A DNA stretch of 64,000 nt from Porticoccus litoralis (GTDB lineage: Bacteria; Pseudomonadota; Gammaproteobacteria; Pseudomonadales; Porticoccaceae): the NCBI RefSeq assembly GCF_030676955.1, contig NZ_JAUUUU010000004.1, positions 62,001 through 126,000 on the forward strand. Reading direction: 5' to 3'. The notes beneath the pieces were generated by a model that was not told the origin of the DNA, ran no database searches, and saw nothing but the letters and a program-made list of their open reading frames with translations. Each line of letters starts with the position of its first letter. The stretch's first letter is position 1. A program made the translations under genes and the position numbers. Shown here one piece after another: positions 35,700-43,785 of the stretch.

Positions 35700-37052
35700 A
35701 TGAACCCATTGGAACGTAAAAGCCTAGTTGGTTTGGCCTCTCTCTATGCCTTCCGCATGATCGGCCTGTTTATGCTCCTGCCTGTGCTGGCATTGTATGC
35801 GGGCCAGTATTCAGGAAGTTCTGCGTTCCTTGTGGGTCTGGCACTGGGTGTATACGGTCTTACTCAGGGAGTGTTCCAGATCCCCTTGGGGTTTCTCTCC
35901 GACCGGATTGGCCGCAAGCCTGTCATTGTGGGCGGTATGCTGATGTTCCTCGCTGGAAGCTTGCTGGCAGCCATGACGGATTCCATGTGGGGTCTGATCG
36001 CCGGGCGGGCGATGCAAGGTGCGGGGGCCGTGGCCAGTACCATTATGGCGTTGCTGTCTGACCTCACCACTGAACAAAACCGCACCAAGGCCATGGCGGC
36101 AGTTGGCGGCAGCATTGGCATCTCTTTTGCTGTTTCCATGATTTTGGGACCCGTGCTGGCGAATCAGTGGGGTTTGTCCGGATTGTTCTGGATTGCTGCG
36201 GCACTTTCAGTGATTGGTATAGCAGTATTAATTTTGTTCATCCCTACACCCAGCACACATGTTCACAATGCTGAGGCCGAAGCGGTCCCTAATATGTTCG
36301 GGCAGCTACTTCGGGACGGCGAACTGTTGAGGCTTAATCTCGGCATCGGCGTGCTACATTTTGCCCAGATGGCGAGCTGGGTTGCTGTACCTGTTCTTCT
36401 TGAGCAGAGCTTGCACTTTCCCCGAAGTGACCACTGGATGATTTATCTGGGGGCGATGGGTTTGTCATTCCTCTGTATGCTTCCATTTATTATCCTTGCC
36501 GAGACACGGCGCAAGATGAAGCCTGTATTTATTGCTGCGGTGTTGGTTCTTGGTATTGGTGAGCTATTGCTTGGTTCCGGAATAACCCACAGATGGGTAT
36601 TTATCTTTGGCCTGTTTGTCTTCTTTATGGGCTTTAACTTGCTGGAAGCGACATTGCCGTCGTTGGTAAGCAAGTCTGCACCGGCCGGAGGTCGGGGGAC
36701 TGCGATGGGCATCTATTCCACCAGTCAGTTCCTGGGTGCTTTCCTGGGTGGTGTGACGGGGGGTTATATTGCCCACCAGTATGGGTACGAACAGGTGTTT
36801 TGGTTGGCGGCAGGGCTCATTCTGCTGTGGTTGATTGTGGCGCTGACCATGAAGAAGCCCCGTCACTTAAAAAGCCTTGTGGTTTCCCTGCAGCCGGGAG
36901 AGCATATTGTGGCATCAGATTTTGTTGGCAAAGTGCCGGGTGTTTTTGATGTGGTTATTATCCCTGAACACCGGTTGGCATATTTCAAAATAGACCGTGA
37001 TCTCTTTAGCAACGAGCCGATGGAAGCTATTCTGGGCCGCCCTTTGGATTGA
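35700..37052 (+). CDS. MFS transporter, YajR-like with C-terminal YAM domain
   Basis: 450 residues: twelve membrane segments, then a soluble tail of about 60 residues. The cytoplasmic loop motif A is seen in GFLSDRIGRKPVI (about 62-74). The tail (LKSLVVSLQPGEHIVASDFVGKV onward) resembles the ferredoxin-like YAM domain that distinguishes YajR from other drug/proton antiporters. The substrate is unknown. In Pseudomonas the homologue lies directly between uvrA and ssb; here the polysaccharide locus separates it from uvrA. Confidence 0.85.
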   Translation: MNPLERKSLVGLASLYAFRMIGLFMLLPVLALYAGQYSGSSAFLVGLALGVYGLTQGVFQIPLGFLSDRIGRKPVIVGGMLMFLAGSLLAAMTDSMWGLIAGRAMQGAGAVASTIMALLSDLTTEQNRTKAMAAVGGSIGISFAVSMILGPVLANQWGLSGLFWIAAALSVIGIAVLILFIPTPSTHVHNAEAEAVPNMFGQLLRDGELLRLNLGIGVLHFAQMASWVAVPVLLEQSLHFPRSDHWMIYLGAMGLSFLCMLPFIILAETRRKMKPVFIAAVLVLGIGELLLGSGITHRWVFIFGLFVFFMGFNLLEATLPSLVSKSAPAGGRGTAMGIYSTSQFLGAFLGGVTGGYIAHQYGYEQVFWLAAGLILLWLIVALTMKKPRHLKSLVVSLQPGEHIVASDFVGKVPGVFDVVIIPEHRLAYFKIDRDLFSNEPMEAILGRPLD

Positions 37053-37084
37053 TCCATTTAGTCTGTGGCTATCAGATTAAACTG

Positions 37085-37117
37085 CAAAAAAAGCCTCTGT
37101 TAACAGAGGCTTTTTTA
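37085..37117. terminator. Bidirectional terminator between the MFS gene and ssb
   Basis: AAGCCTCTG-TTAA-CAGAGGCTT forms a perfect stem flanked by an A-run on the left and a T-run on the right. It serves both the plus-strand MFS gene and the minus-strand ssb gene. Confidence 0.85.
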
Positions 37118-37143
37118 TTCAATTTGACAGGATTCTCTTTCCG

Positions 37144-37608
37144 CTAAAACGGAATATCGTCGTCAAAACTATCAAAGCCCGGATCAGGCATGCTGTTGCT
37201 TGCGGGAGCCTTGTTTTGCGATGGGCTCTGCTGTGAAGTCGACGGCATGTCGTCATACCCGGAGGTGCCTCCGCGGCTATCCAGCATCTGCATTTCACTG
37301 GCGACGATTTCTGTCGTGTATCGATCCTGACCATCCTGCCCTTGCCATTTGCGGGTGCGAAGGGAGCCTTCAATATAGACTTTGCTACCTTTTTTCAGGT
37401 ATTCCGCAGCGATCTCTGCGAGACGGTTAAAGAAAACGACTCTGTGCCACTCTGTGCGTTCCTGTTGCTGTCCTGTCTGTTTGTCCTTCCAGGACTCACT
37501 GGTTGCCAGGGTAAGGTTAGTCACGGCGCCACCACTGGGTAGATAGCGAGTTTCCGGGTCTTTGCCCAAATTGCCAATCAGAATTACCTTGTTGATACCC
37601 CGGGCCAT
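37144..37608 (-). CDS. ssb: Single-stranded DNA-binding protein
   Basis: A 154-residue SSB with the N-terminal OB-fold (MARGINKVILIGNLGKDPETRY), a Ser/Gln/Pro-rich flexible linker (about 115-140) and the acidic protein-interaction tip ending DDDIPF. The start at 37608 has GGAG six bases upstream; an ATG four codons earlier is not used. It converges with the MFS gene. Confidence 0.96.
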   Translation of the reverse strand: MARGINKVILIGNLGKDPETRYLPSGGAVTNLTLATSESWKDKQTGQQQERTEWHRVVFFNRLAEIAAEYLKKGSKVYIEGSLRTRKWQGQDGQDRYTTEIVASEMQMLDSRGGTSGYDDMPSTSQQSPSQNKAPASNSMPDPGFDSFDDDIPF

Positions 37609-37679
37609 GCCTTGCTCCAATCTATAAAATCAAGTGCGGAGTGTACCTTGGAAACCTTTTGCTGTCATGGCGGTGGTCA

Positions 37680-38348
37680 CTAGGAATTTGCCTTGATGCT
37701 AGGGCGCTCTGATACTCGCTGGTGCCAGTTTAGCAAGTGCTCGCAAGTTGCCGGTACGGTCATGCCTGTCCAGGTGGCAAAGTCCACGGTGACAACAGCT
37801 GTGATATCAGCGACCGAGAAATAACCCTTCACAAAATAGTCTTTACCCTTAAGGTGTTGGTCGATGTCCTGGTAAAAGTTGGTTATCCGCTGCTTTCCTC
37901 GTTCTACCAGGGCCGGTATCTTGTCGTAGTTGTGGGGACCAATGAGTGCGCGTCCTTCAAACCAGTCAGATCCGTTTCGAAACAGGTCCGCAACAGCTTG
38001 AAAGCCATTGGTAAAACAGATGTTATTCCACATCTCTACCAGGCCAATCTCCAGTGCATTTCGCCCAAACAGAGGGGGTTCAGGATACTCAGCTTCCAGA
38101 TAACGGCAGATGGCATTTGTCTGGGAGATACAGTTGCCATCATCAAGTTCCAGAACGGGAACATCACAATTCGGACTTTTACATCGGAAGTCCTCTGCGA
38201 ATTGCTCACCTTTCATCAGGTTTATCTGGGTACGAGGGAAATCAAGACCTTTCTCCGACAGGAAGATGCTAAGGCGTCGGGGATTGGGAACACCGGGATA
38301 GTCGAATAGTTTCACGGTCAGGGCTCCTGATGGCGATGGAATATTCAT
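37680..38348 (-). CDS. Glutathione S-transferase family protein
   Basis: 222 residues with a thioredoxin-like N-terminal GST domain (KLFDYPGVPNPRRLSIFLSE, DVPVLELDDG, ISQTNAICRYLE with the glutathione gamma-Glu-binding Gln-Thr) and an all-helical C-terminal domain. The substrate is unknown. It lies between ssb and the initiating sugar-phosphate transferase, on the same strand, with no visible role in either. Confidence 0.85.
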   Translation of the reverse strand: MNIPSPSGALTVKLFDYPGVPNPRRLSIFLSEKGLDFPRTQINLMKGEQFAEDFRCKSPNCDVPVLELDDGNCISQTNAICRYLEAEYPEPPLFGRNALEIGLVEMWNNICFTNGFQAVADLFRNGSDWFEGRALIGPHNYDKIPALVERGKQRITNFYQDIDQHLKGKDYFVKGYFSVADITAVVTVDFATWTGMTVPATCEHLLNWHQRVSERPSIKANS

Positions 38349-38421
38349 TATTCATGACATCCCTGGTTAATGCACTGTCTTATTTGGCATGGTCAGGAGG
38401 TCAAAATTTTCCAGTAATTGG

Positions 38422-39795
38422 CTAAAAGGCGTTTTTGTGGAATATGCCTTTAAACATGGTCAGGAAAATGATTTTCAGGTCCAGCCAGAGGGACCAGTTA
38501 TTGATGTATTCAAGGTCACATTCCACCCGCTTTTCCATCTTGTCCAGCGTGTCTGTGAGTCCCCGATAACCTCTGATCTGTGCCAGCCCGGTAATGCCGG
38601 GTTTCACTTTGTGTCGCCACATATAAGATTCAACCAGGTCCTTGTAATACTCATTATGGGATAAGGCATGTGGCCTAGGGCCGACAATGGACATGCGGCC
38701 CTGTAACACATTTATAAACTGCGGCAACTCATCGAGACTTGTGCGGCGTAGAAAAGCCCCCAGCCTGGTGACACGGGGATCGCCCGGCTGCGCCTGGGTA
38801 ACGGCCCCCTTGGACTCTTCATGGACCTCCATGGAGCGGAATTTATAGACTTTAAAGCGGCGGCCATCACGGCCGTGGCGGTACTGTTTGAAGAGGATAG
38901 GTCCGGGCGAAGCCAACTTCATCGCGAGAGCGATGAGCAGGCAGACGGGGGCGATCAACAGGCAGATAAAGGTTCCGATAAACAGGTCTTCCAGCCGTTT
39001 GATGACACGGTTGAAACCACTCAGGGGTGTGCAACTGATATCGATAGCGTAGTGTCCAACAATGTTTGACACCTTATGGTTAAGAAGCTGGATATCTTCA
39101 AAATCAGGAAAAAAACGGATATCCAGTGTTGAGTGACGCAACTCGTAGACAATGTCCTTGATAAAACTGCCCATGCTCAATGGCATGTCCAACCAGATTT
39201 CATTCGCTGGTCGTTGATTGAGCTCTGCTATCAAGCGACCACTTTGGGTCCACTGTTCTATTTCTTTTGCTGAAATACAACCAGCAATTTGAAACCCGGA
39301 AAGCTGTAGTTCCTCAGACTTAAAGTTGGTTTCTGACAGTTGGCTGGAAGGAGAGATAATCAAGACTCGACACAGGTTTTTACCCTGGCGTCGAAGACTT
39401 CTCAGGTAAACATAGTGGCCGCTACGATAGCCTACCCCGCCCAACCAGACCAGCAGCATGGCGTAGGCTATCCACAAGCGAGAAAAGGCTTCTGAGGTTT
39501 TGGTGAAGACCAGGAAAATAGCCATTATGGCCATGGCCATAATCAGTCCGATGCTGTAGCGCTTGATTATTGGAAGTAAATTTCGACCACGCCAGGAATC
39601 GTAAACGCCAGTCATGGTTAGGGACAATACAAGCAATACGCCAGCGCCAGCTGTCAGTATCTGGTAATGGGTGCTCAGCCCGGTTTCGGAAAAACGGAGG
39701 TAATTGGCCAGATTACTGGCAAGAATAACAATGACAAAATCGATCAGAGCGATGGCAGGCGCAAAGATAGGTTTTTGAACCGGTGTTACTGCCAT
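38422..39795 (-). CDS. Undecaprenyl-phosphate glucose phosphotransferase (WcaJ type)
   Basis: Starts polysaccharide repeat-unit assembly by transferring a hexose-1-phosphate to undecaprenyl phosphate. It has 457 residues: four N-terminal membrane segments (about 12-125), a central Rossmann-like domain, a fifth membrane segment (about 275-295) and the catalytic bacterial sugar transferase domain with KFRSM, RRTSLDELPQFINVLQG, VGPRP and VKPGITGLAQIRG. Glucose specificity is inferred from the long WcaJ-like form. It is probably the initiating enzyme for the locus at 16.3-35.6 kb, although it lies 2.8 kb away and on the opposite strand. Confidence 0.88.
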   Translation of the reverse strand: MAVTPVQKPIFAPAIALIDFVIVILASNLANYLRFSETGLSTHYQILTAGAGVLLVLSLTMTGVYDSWRGRNLLPIIKRYSIGLIMAMAIMAIFLVFTKTSEAFSRLWIAYAMLLVWLGGVGYRSGHYVYLRSLRRQGKNLCRVLIISPSSQLSETNFKSEELQLSGFQIAGCISAKEIEQWTQSGRLIAELNQRPANEIWLDMPLSMGSFIKDIVYELRHSTLDIRFFPDFEDIQLLNHKVSNIVGHYAIDISCTPLSGFNRVIKRLEDLFIGTFICLLIAPVCLLIALAMKLASPGPILFKQYRHGRDGRRFKVYKFRSMEVHEESKGAVTQAQPGDPRVTRLGAFLRRTSLDELPQFINVLQGRMSIVGPRPHALSHNEYYKDLVESYMWRHKVKPGITGLAQIRGYRGLTDTLDKMEKRVECDLEYINNWSLWLDLKIIFLTMFKGIFHKNAF

Positions 39796-39868
39796 TTAAA
39801 AGTGCTACCTAAGGTTGCAGGCGATGGGCTCGCAGCCCCAGGGTTGGCTGGGGCGGGGGCCACTCAAA

Positions 39869-41083
39869 TCAATTGTAGCGCTGGAATACCAGTGTGGCAT
39901 TGGTGCCGCCAAAACCAAAACTGTTCGACATCACCCGTTGCAGGTTGGCGTTATCGATGCGTTTTGTGGCGATTGGCAAGTCAGCTGCCTCTGAATCAAG
40001 AGTGTCGATATTGGCAGAAGCACAGATAAAGTCATTCTCCATCATCAACAGGCTGAATACGGCCTCCTGAACTCCCGCTGCACCCAGACCGTGGCCTGAC
40101 AGAGATTTGGTAGAACTGATAGGTGGAACCTTATCTCCAAAGGTCTCCCTGATCGCCTTGAGTTCCTGCAAGTCGCCAACAGGCGTGCTGGTCCCATGGG
40201 TATTGATGTAGTCGATACTGCCTTCTGTGGTGGCCATGGCCATTTTCATGCAGCGCACGGCACCTTCACCAGAAGGCGCGACCATGTCGTAGCCATCAGA
40301 GGTGGAGCCATAGCCCACAAGCTCTGCGTAGATTTTGGCTCCGCGCGCCAGGGCATGCTCCAATTCTTCCACCACAAGACAGCCGGCACCGACACCCGGA
40401 ACGAAACCGTCTCTATCGGCATCGTAGGCTCGTGAAGCTTTTTCAGGGGTATCGTTGTACTTGCTGGAAAGGGCGCCCATGGCATCAAACATACCAGCCA
40501 TGGACCAGTGCATTTCTTCAGCGCCGCCAGCAAAAACTACGTCCTGTTTGCCCATCTGAATGAGCTCCATGGCGTGACCGATACTGTGCGCGCTAGTAGC
40601 ACAGGCTGATGCGATGGAGTAGTTGGTGCCTTTGATCTTAAATGGTGTCGCCAGGCAGGCAGATACCGTGCTGGCCATAATTTGCGTGACGCGGTAGGGG
40701 CCAGCCTTCTTGATGCCACGTTCCCGCATGACATCAATTGTATCGGTAAACATCTGACCCGATACGCCTCCAGAACCCATGACGAGTCCAGTGCGAACGT
40801 TAGAAACCTGATTTTCTTCAAGGCCTGAGTCGGCGATAGCTCTATCCATGGCAATATAGCCATAGGCCGCTGACGGACCCATAAAGCGCATGATCTTGCG
40901 ATCAATGTGTTCGGCAGGATCCAGGTTCAGTGTGGCGGCAACATTACAGCGCAGGCCCATTTCATGAAAGTCTTCACGAAAGACAATGCCGGAGCGGCAA
41001 TCCAGTAGGGACTGAGTGACTGTTTCTTTGTCATTGCCGAGACAGGAAACAATACCCATTCCGGTAATTACCACGCGTTTCAT
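39869..41083 (-). CDS. fabB: 3-oxoacyl-ACP synthase I
   Basis: Elongating condensing enzyme needed for unsaturated fatty acids, 404 residues. The Cys-His-His triad is at Cys161 (SIASACATSAHS), His296 (NTHGTSTP) and His331 (LSGHGLGAAG). It lies 50 bp downstream of fabA on the same strand; fabA-fabB is the standard pair of the anaerobic unsaturated fatty acid pathway. Confidence 0.96.
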   Translation of the reverse strand: MKRVVITGMGIVSCLGNDKETVTQSLLDCRSGIVFREDFHEMGLRCNVAATLNLDPAEHIDRKIMRFMGPSAAYGYIAMDRAIADSGLEENQVSNVRTGLVMGSGGVSGQMFTDTIDVMRERGIKKAGPYRVTQIMASTVSACLATPFKIKGTNYSIASACATSAHSIGHAMELIQMGKQDVVFAGGAEEMHWSMAGMFDAMGALSSKYNDTPEKASRAYDADRDGFVPGVGAGCLVVEELEHALARGAKIYAELVGYGSTSDGYDMVAPSGEGAVRCMKMAMATTEGSIDYINTHGTSTPVGDLQELKAIRETFGDKVPPISSTKSLSGHGLGAAGVQEAVFSLLMMENDFICASANIDTLDSEAADLPIATKRIDNANLQRVMSNSFGFGGTNATLVFQRYN

Positions 41084-41133
41084 CGGTTACTCCCCATGCC
41101 GGCTACGAGGTCCGGTAATTGTAATAGATAGAA

Positions 41134-41664
41134 TTAAAAGTTGTCAGTGGATTCAAACAGGCCAACTCTGAGATCTTTTGCTGAGTAGATCTCTCGGCCA
41201 TCCACAAAGACCTTGCCATCTGCGATCGCCATTTTCAGTTTTCTCTCAACGATACGCGAGATATCGATCTGATAGCTGACCATTTCAGCGTCCGGCAGAA
41301 TCTGACCGAAAAATTTCACTTCTCCTGCACCGAGGGCGCGACCGCGACCAGGGTTGCCTTTCCAGGCAAGAAAGAAGCCGGTTAACTGCCACATGGCATC
41401 CAGGCCAAGGCAGCCCGGCATCACGGGGTCCCCGTGGAAGTGACAACCAAAAAACCAGAGATCCTTGCGAATATCCAGTTCAGCTTTAATCAGACCTTTT
41501 CCGTATTCGCCTTCGCCGGCATGAATACGGGTGATTCTGTCCACCATCAGCATATTGTCGGCGGGCAGTTTGGCATTGCCTTCACCGAAGAGATCGCCGT
41601 TGCTGCACGCCACGATTTCTTCGCGGGTATAGGCATTTTGCGATTGTGGAACAAAAATGGTCAT
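41134..41664 (-). CDS. fabA: 3-hydroxydecanoyl-ACP dehydratase/isomerase
   Basis: Introduces the cis double bond at the C10 stage of fatty acid synthesis, 176 residues. The catalytic His75 and Asp89 are in CHFHGDPVMPGCLGLDAMW, with the 14-residue spacing of the family. It is the first gene of the fabAB operon. A promoter-like pair TGGACT (41734-41739) / TAAAAT (41712-41717), 16-bp spacing on the minus strand, lies upstream; no FabR- or FadR-like palindrome was recognised. Confidence 0.96.
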   Translation of the reverse strand: MTIFVPQSQNAYTREEIVACSNGDLFGEGNAKLPADNMLMVDRITRIHAGEGEYGKGLIKAELDIRKDLWFFGCHFHGDPVMPGCLGLDAMWQLTGFFLAWKGNPGRGRALGAGEVKFFGQILPDAEMVSYQIDISRIVERKLKMAIADGKVFVDGREIYSAKDLRVGLFESTDNF

Positions 41665-41711
41665 AAGATGTATTGCCTTTACTGTGTGGTTGGTTTCCCT
41701 TCGAGGGGCGA

Positions 41712-41739
41712 ATTTTAGCCGATATCCCTGCTAAGTCCA
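41712..41739 (-). promoter_or_regulatory. Probable promoter of fabAB
   Basis: TGGACT (41734-41739), 16 bp, TAAAAT (41712-41717) on the minus strand, about 48 bp before the fabA ATG. Confidence 0.4.
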
Positions 41740-41837
41740 GAAGAACCGGGTCCTACATAGGTCTCATCTTTTGGTGAGGTGGCGATGATGGAGTCCAGAG
41801 TGACGTCAGAATACTTGACTGAGATTAGGCCCAAGAA

Positions 41838-42800
41838 TCAAAAAGAGCGGCTCAGAGAAAAGTCGGCCAGCTCGTCCATGGCGTTCAATTCGGCAGAAAC
41901 CGGTAGGCCTGACAAACAGCGTTTAGCTTCATCTGCGTGGTGTTTTGCACGTTGCATGGTGTAATCAAGGGCACCACAGCGCTGTATGGTTTGGATAATC
42001 GCATCGAGGTGTTCTAGACCGCCTTCGCTGATGGCCGTACGAATCAGTTCAGCTTCTTCAACTGAGCCATTCTGCATTGTATAAATCAGGGGCAGGGTGG
42101 GCTTTCCTTCTGCCAGGTCATCGCCGACGTTCTTGCCCAACGCTTCCGTTGTGCCGTTGTAGTCCAGTGCGTCGTCAACCAGCTGAAACGCCATGCCGAG
42201 ATGATAGCCATAGCGGCGCATGGCTTCGCAAATATGCTCATCAGCTCCAGCCAGAACCGCTCCTGTATGGGCTGCTGCTTCAAACAATTGGGCGGTTTTT
42301 TTGCGAATGACTTCTTCGTAGGCCTGTTCAGTGGTATCCGGGTTGCCTGCATTAATCAATTGCTGGACTTCGCCCTCGGAAATGATGTTGGTAGTGTCGG
42401 CGATGATACGCATGATCTCCATATTGCCAATGGCGACTAGCATCTGGAAAGCGCGGGAATAGAGAAAATCACCGACCAGCACACTGGGCGCATTGCCAAA
42501 GCGGGCGTTGGCAGTGGCACGACCGCGACGCAGGTCAGAGGTATCGACCACATCATCGTGGAGCAACGTGGCGGTATGGATAAATTCGATGATGGCAGCC
42601 AGGGCGATGTGTTTGTCACCCTTATAGCCACAGCTATTGGCTGCCAGTAGAACAAGTAGTGGGCGCAGTCTTTTGCCGCCGGCATCGATGATGTATTGAC
42701 CGATGTTTTCCACCAGCCCTACGTCAGAATACAGCTGATTGACAATGAGTTCGTTGACCTGGTCAAACTGGGATTTGACCACTTCGTGAAATGGCAGCAT
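41838..42800 (-). CDS. ispB: Octaprenyl-diphosphate synthase
   Basis: Long-chain trans-prenyltransferase making the ubiquinone side chain, 320 residues. The two aspartate-rich motifs are HDDVVD (81-86) and DDALD (209-213), and GGKRLRP (41-47) binds the pyrophosphate. It is divergent from rplU-rpmA, the arrangement seen in most gammaproteobacteria. Confidence 0.95.
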   Translation of the reverse strand: MLPFHEVVKSQFDQVNELIVNQLYSDVGLVENIGQYIIDAGGKRLRPLLVLLAANSCGYKGDKHIALAAIIEFIHTATLLHDDVVDTSDLRRGRATANARFGNAPSVLVGDFLYSRAFQMLVAIGNMEIMRIIADTTNIISEGEVQQLINAGNPDTTEQAYEEVIRKKTAQLFEAAAHTGAVLAGADEHICEAMRRYGYHLGMAFQLVDDALDYNGTTEALGKNVGDDLAEGKPTLPLIYTMQNGSVEEAELIRTAISEGGLEHLDAIIQTIQRCGALDYTMQRAKHHADEAKRCLSGLPVSAELNAMDELADFSLSRSF

Positions 42801-42943
42801 GCCGGAGCCTTGTTTTTCAGTTGATTATCGGGGCGGGATAGGTAATGGCTGCTCGCTAAAAAGGTGCGATGGCATCCTAGTGAGCGCTGTTAAAACTGTC
42901 AAGTGAAGAGCCGTCAAAGGCCTGTTTTCAGGGTATTTGCCTA

Positions 42944-42972
42944 TTGCGATAGATATCACTTTCACTTAGAAT
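42944..42972 (+). promoter_or_regulatory. Sigma-70 promoter of rplU-rpmA
   Basis: TTGCGA (42944-42949), a 17-bp spacer and TAGAAT (42967-42972). Transcription would start near 42980, leaving a leader of about 70 nt before rplU. Confidence 0.72.
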
Positions 42973-43049
42973 TGCCGCCCTCGCAAAACCGGCCGTGGAG
43001 AAATCGTTCTTCCGGCTTAGAACAGGCATGAGCGATTACGGAGCATTAT

Positions 43050-43364
43050 ATGTACGCAGTCATTAAAAGCGGTGGTAAACAGCACCGGGTACAGGAAGGG
43101 GAATACCTTCGCCTGGAGAAGCTGGAAGTTCCTACCGGAGAAAGTATCGATTTTAACGAGGTGTTGTTAGTTGCAGACGGCGACAACATCAAGATTGGCG
43201 CACCTCTGGTTGAGGGCGGCAAGGTAACTGCTGAGGTTTTGAGCCACGGCCGTGGGGACAAGGTAAAAATTATCAAGTTCAAACGCCGTAAGCACTACCG
43301 CAACCAAATGGGCCACCGTCAGTGGTATACCGAAGTTAAAATTACCGGCATCACTGCTGGCTAA
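43050..43364 (+). CDS. rplU: 50S ribosomal protein L21
   Basis: 104 residues, MYAVIKSGGKQHRVQEGEYL at the N terminus and FKRRKHYRNQMGHRQ in the RNA-binding C-terminal part. It is co-transcribed with rpmA 19 bp downstream. Confidence 0.97.
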   Translation: MYAVIKSGGKQHRVQEGEYLRLEKLEVPTGESIDFNEVLLVADGDNIKIGAPLVEGGKVTAEVLSHGRGDKVKIIKFKRRKHYRNQMGHRQWYTEVKITGITAG

Positions 43365-43383
43365 TCGAAAATAGGAGAATATC

Positions 43384-43641
43384 ATGGCTCACAAGAAAGC
43401 TGGTGGTAGTACCCGTAACGGACGCGATTCCGAAAGTAAACGCCTTGGTGTCAAGCGCTTTGGTGGTGAACAAGTGACTGCTGGTAACATCATTGTTCGT
43501 CAGCGTGGCACCAAGTTTCATGCGGGTAACAACGTAAGCATTGGTCGCGATCACACTATTTTTGCGACGGCTGACGGTGAAGTTCAGTTCACAGTTAAAG
43601 GTCCTCACAACCGTAGATATGTGAATGTAGTTTCTGCCTAA
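43384..43641 (+). CDS. rpmA: 50S ribosomal protein L27
   Basis: 85 residues, MAHKKAGGSTRNGRDSESKR at the N terminus, whose flexible basic tail reaches the peptidyl-transferase centre. AGGAG precedes the ATG. A strong terminator follows at 43655-43685. Confidence 0.97.
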   Translation: MAHKKAGGSTRNGRDSESKRLGVKRFGGEQVTAGNIIVRQRGTKFHAGNNVSIGRDHTIFATADGEVQFTVKGPHNRRYVNVVSA

Positions 43642-43654
43642 GACATGAAGCTAC

Positions 43655-43685
43655 TGAAAAACCCCGCTTAGGCGGGGTTTTTTTG
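43655..43685 (+). terminator. Intrinsic terminator after rpmA
   Basis: AAACCCCGC-TTAG-GCGGGGTTT, a GC-rich 9-bp stem followed by a run of T residues. Confidence 0.9.
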
Positions 43686-43785
43686 TGTTTGCAGTTACAA
43701 TTCAAGTAGTTGTGAATAGCATTTACTAAATTGGCTGGCTCATAGTGTGCAGCCTCCCCTGGATACAGCACGGTATACTGTTGTC

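Noticed and set aside
42973..43049. Possible L21-binding leader in front of rplU
   Set aside because: Short complementary pieces (CCGG/CCGG) exist, but no structure matching a known r-protein leader could be recognised by eye.
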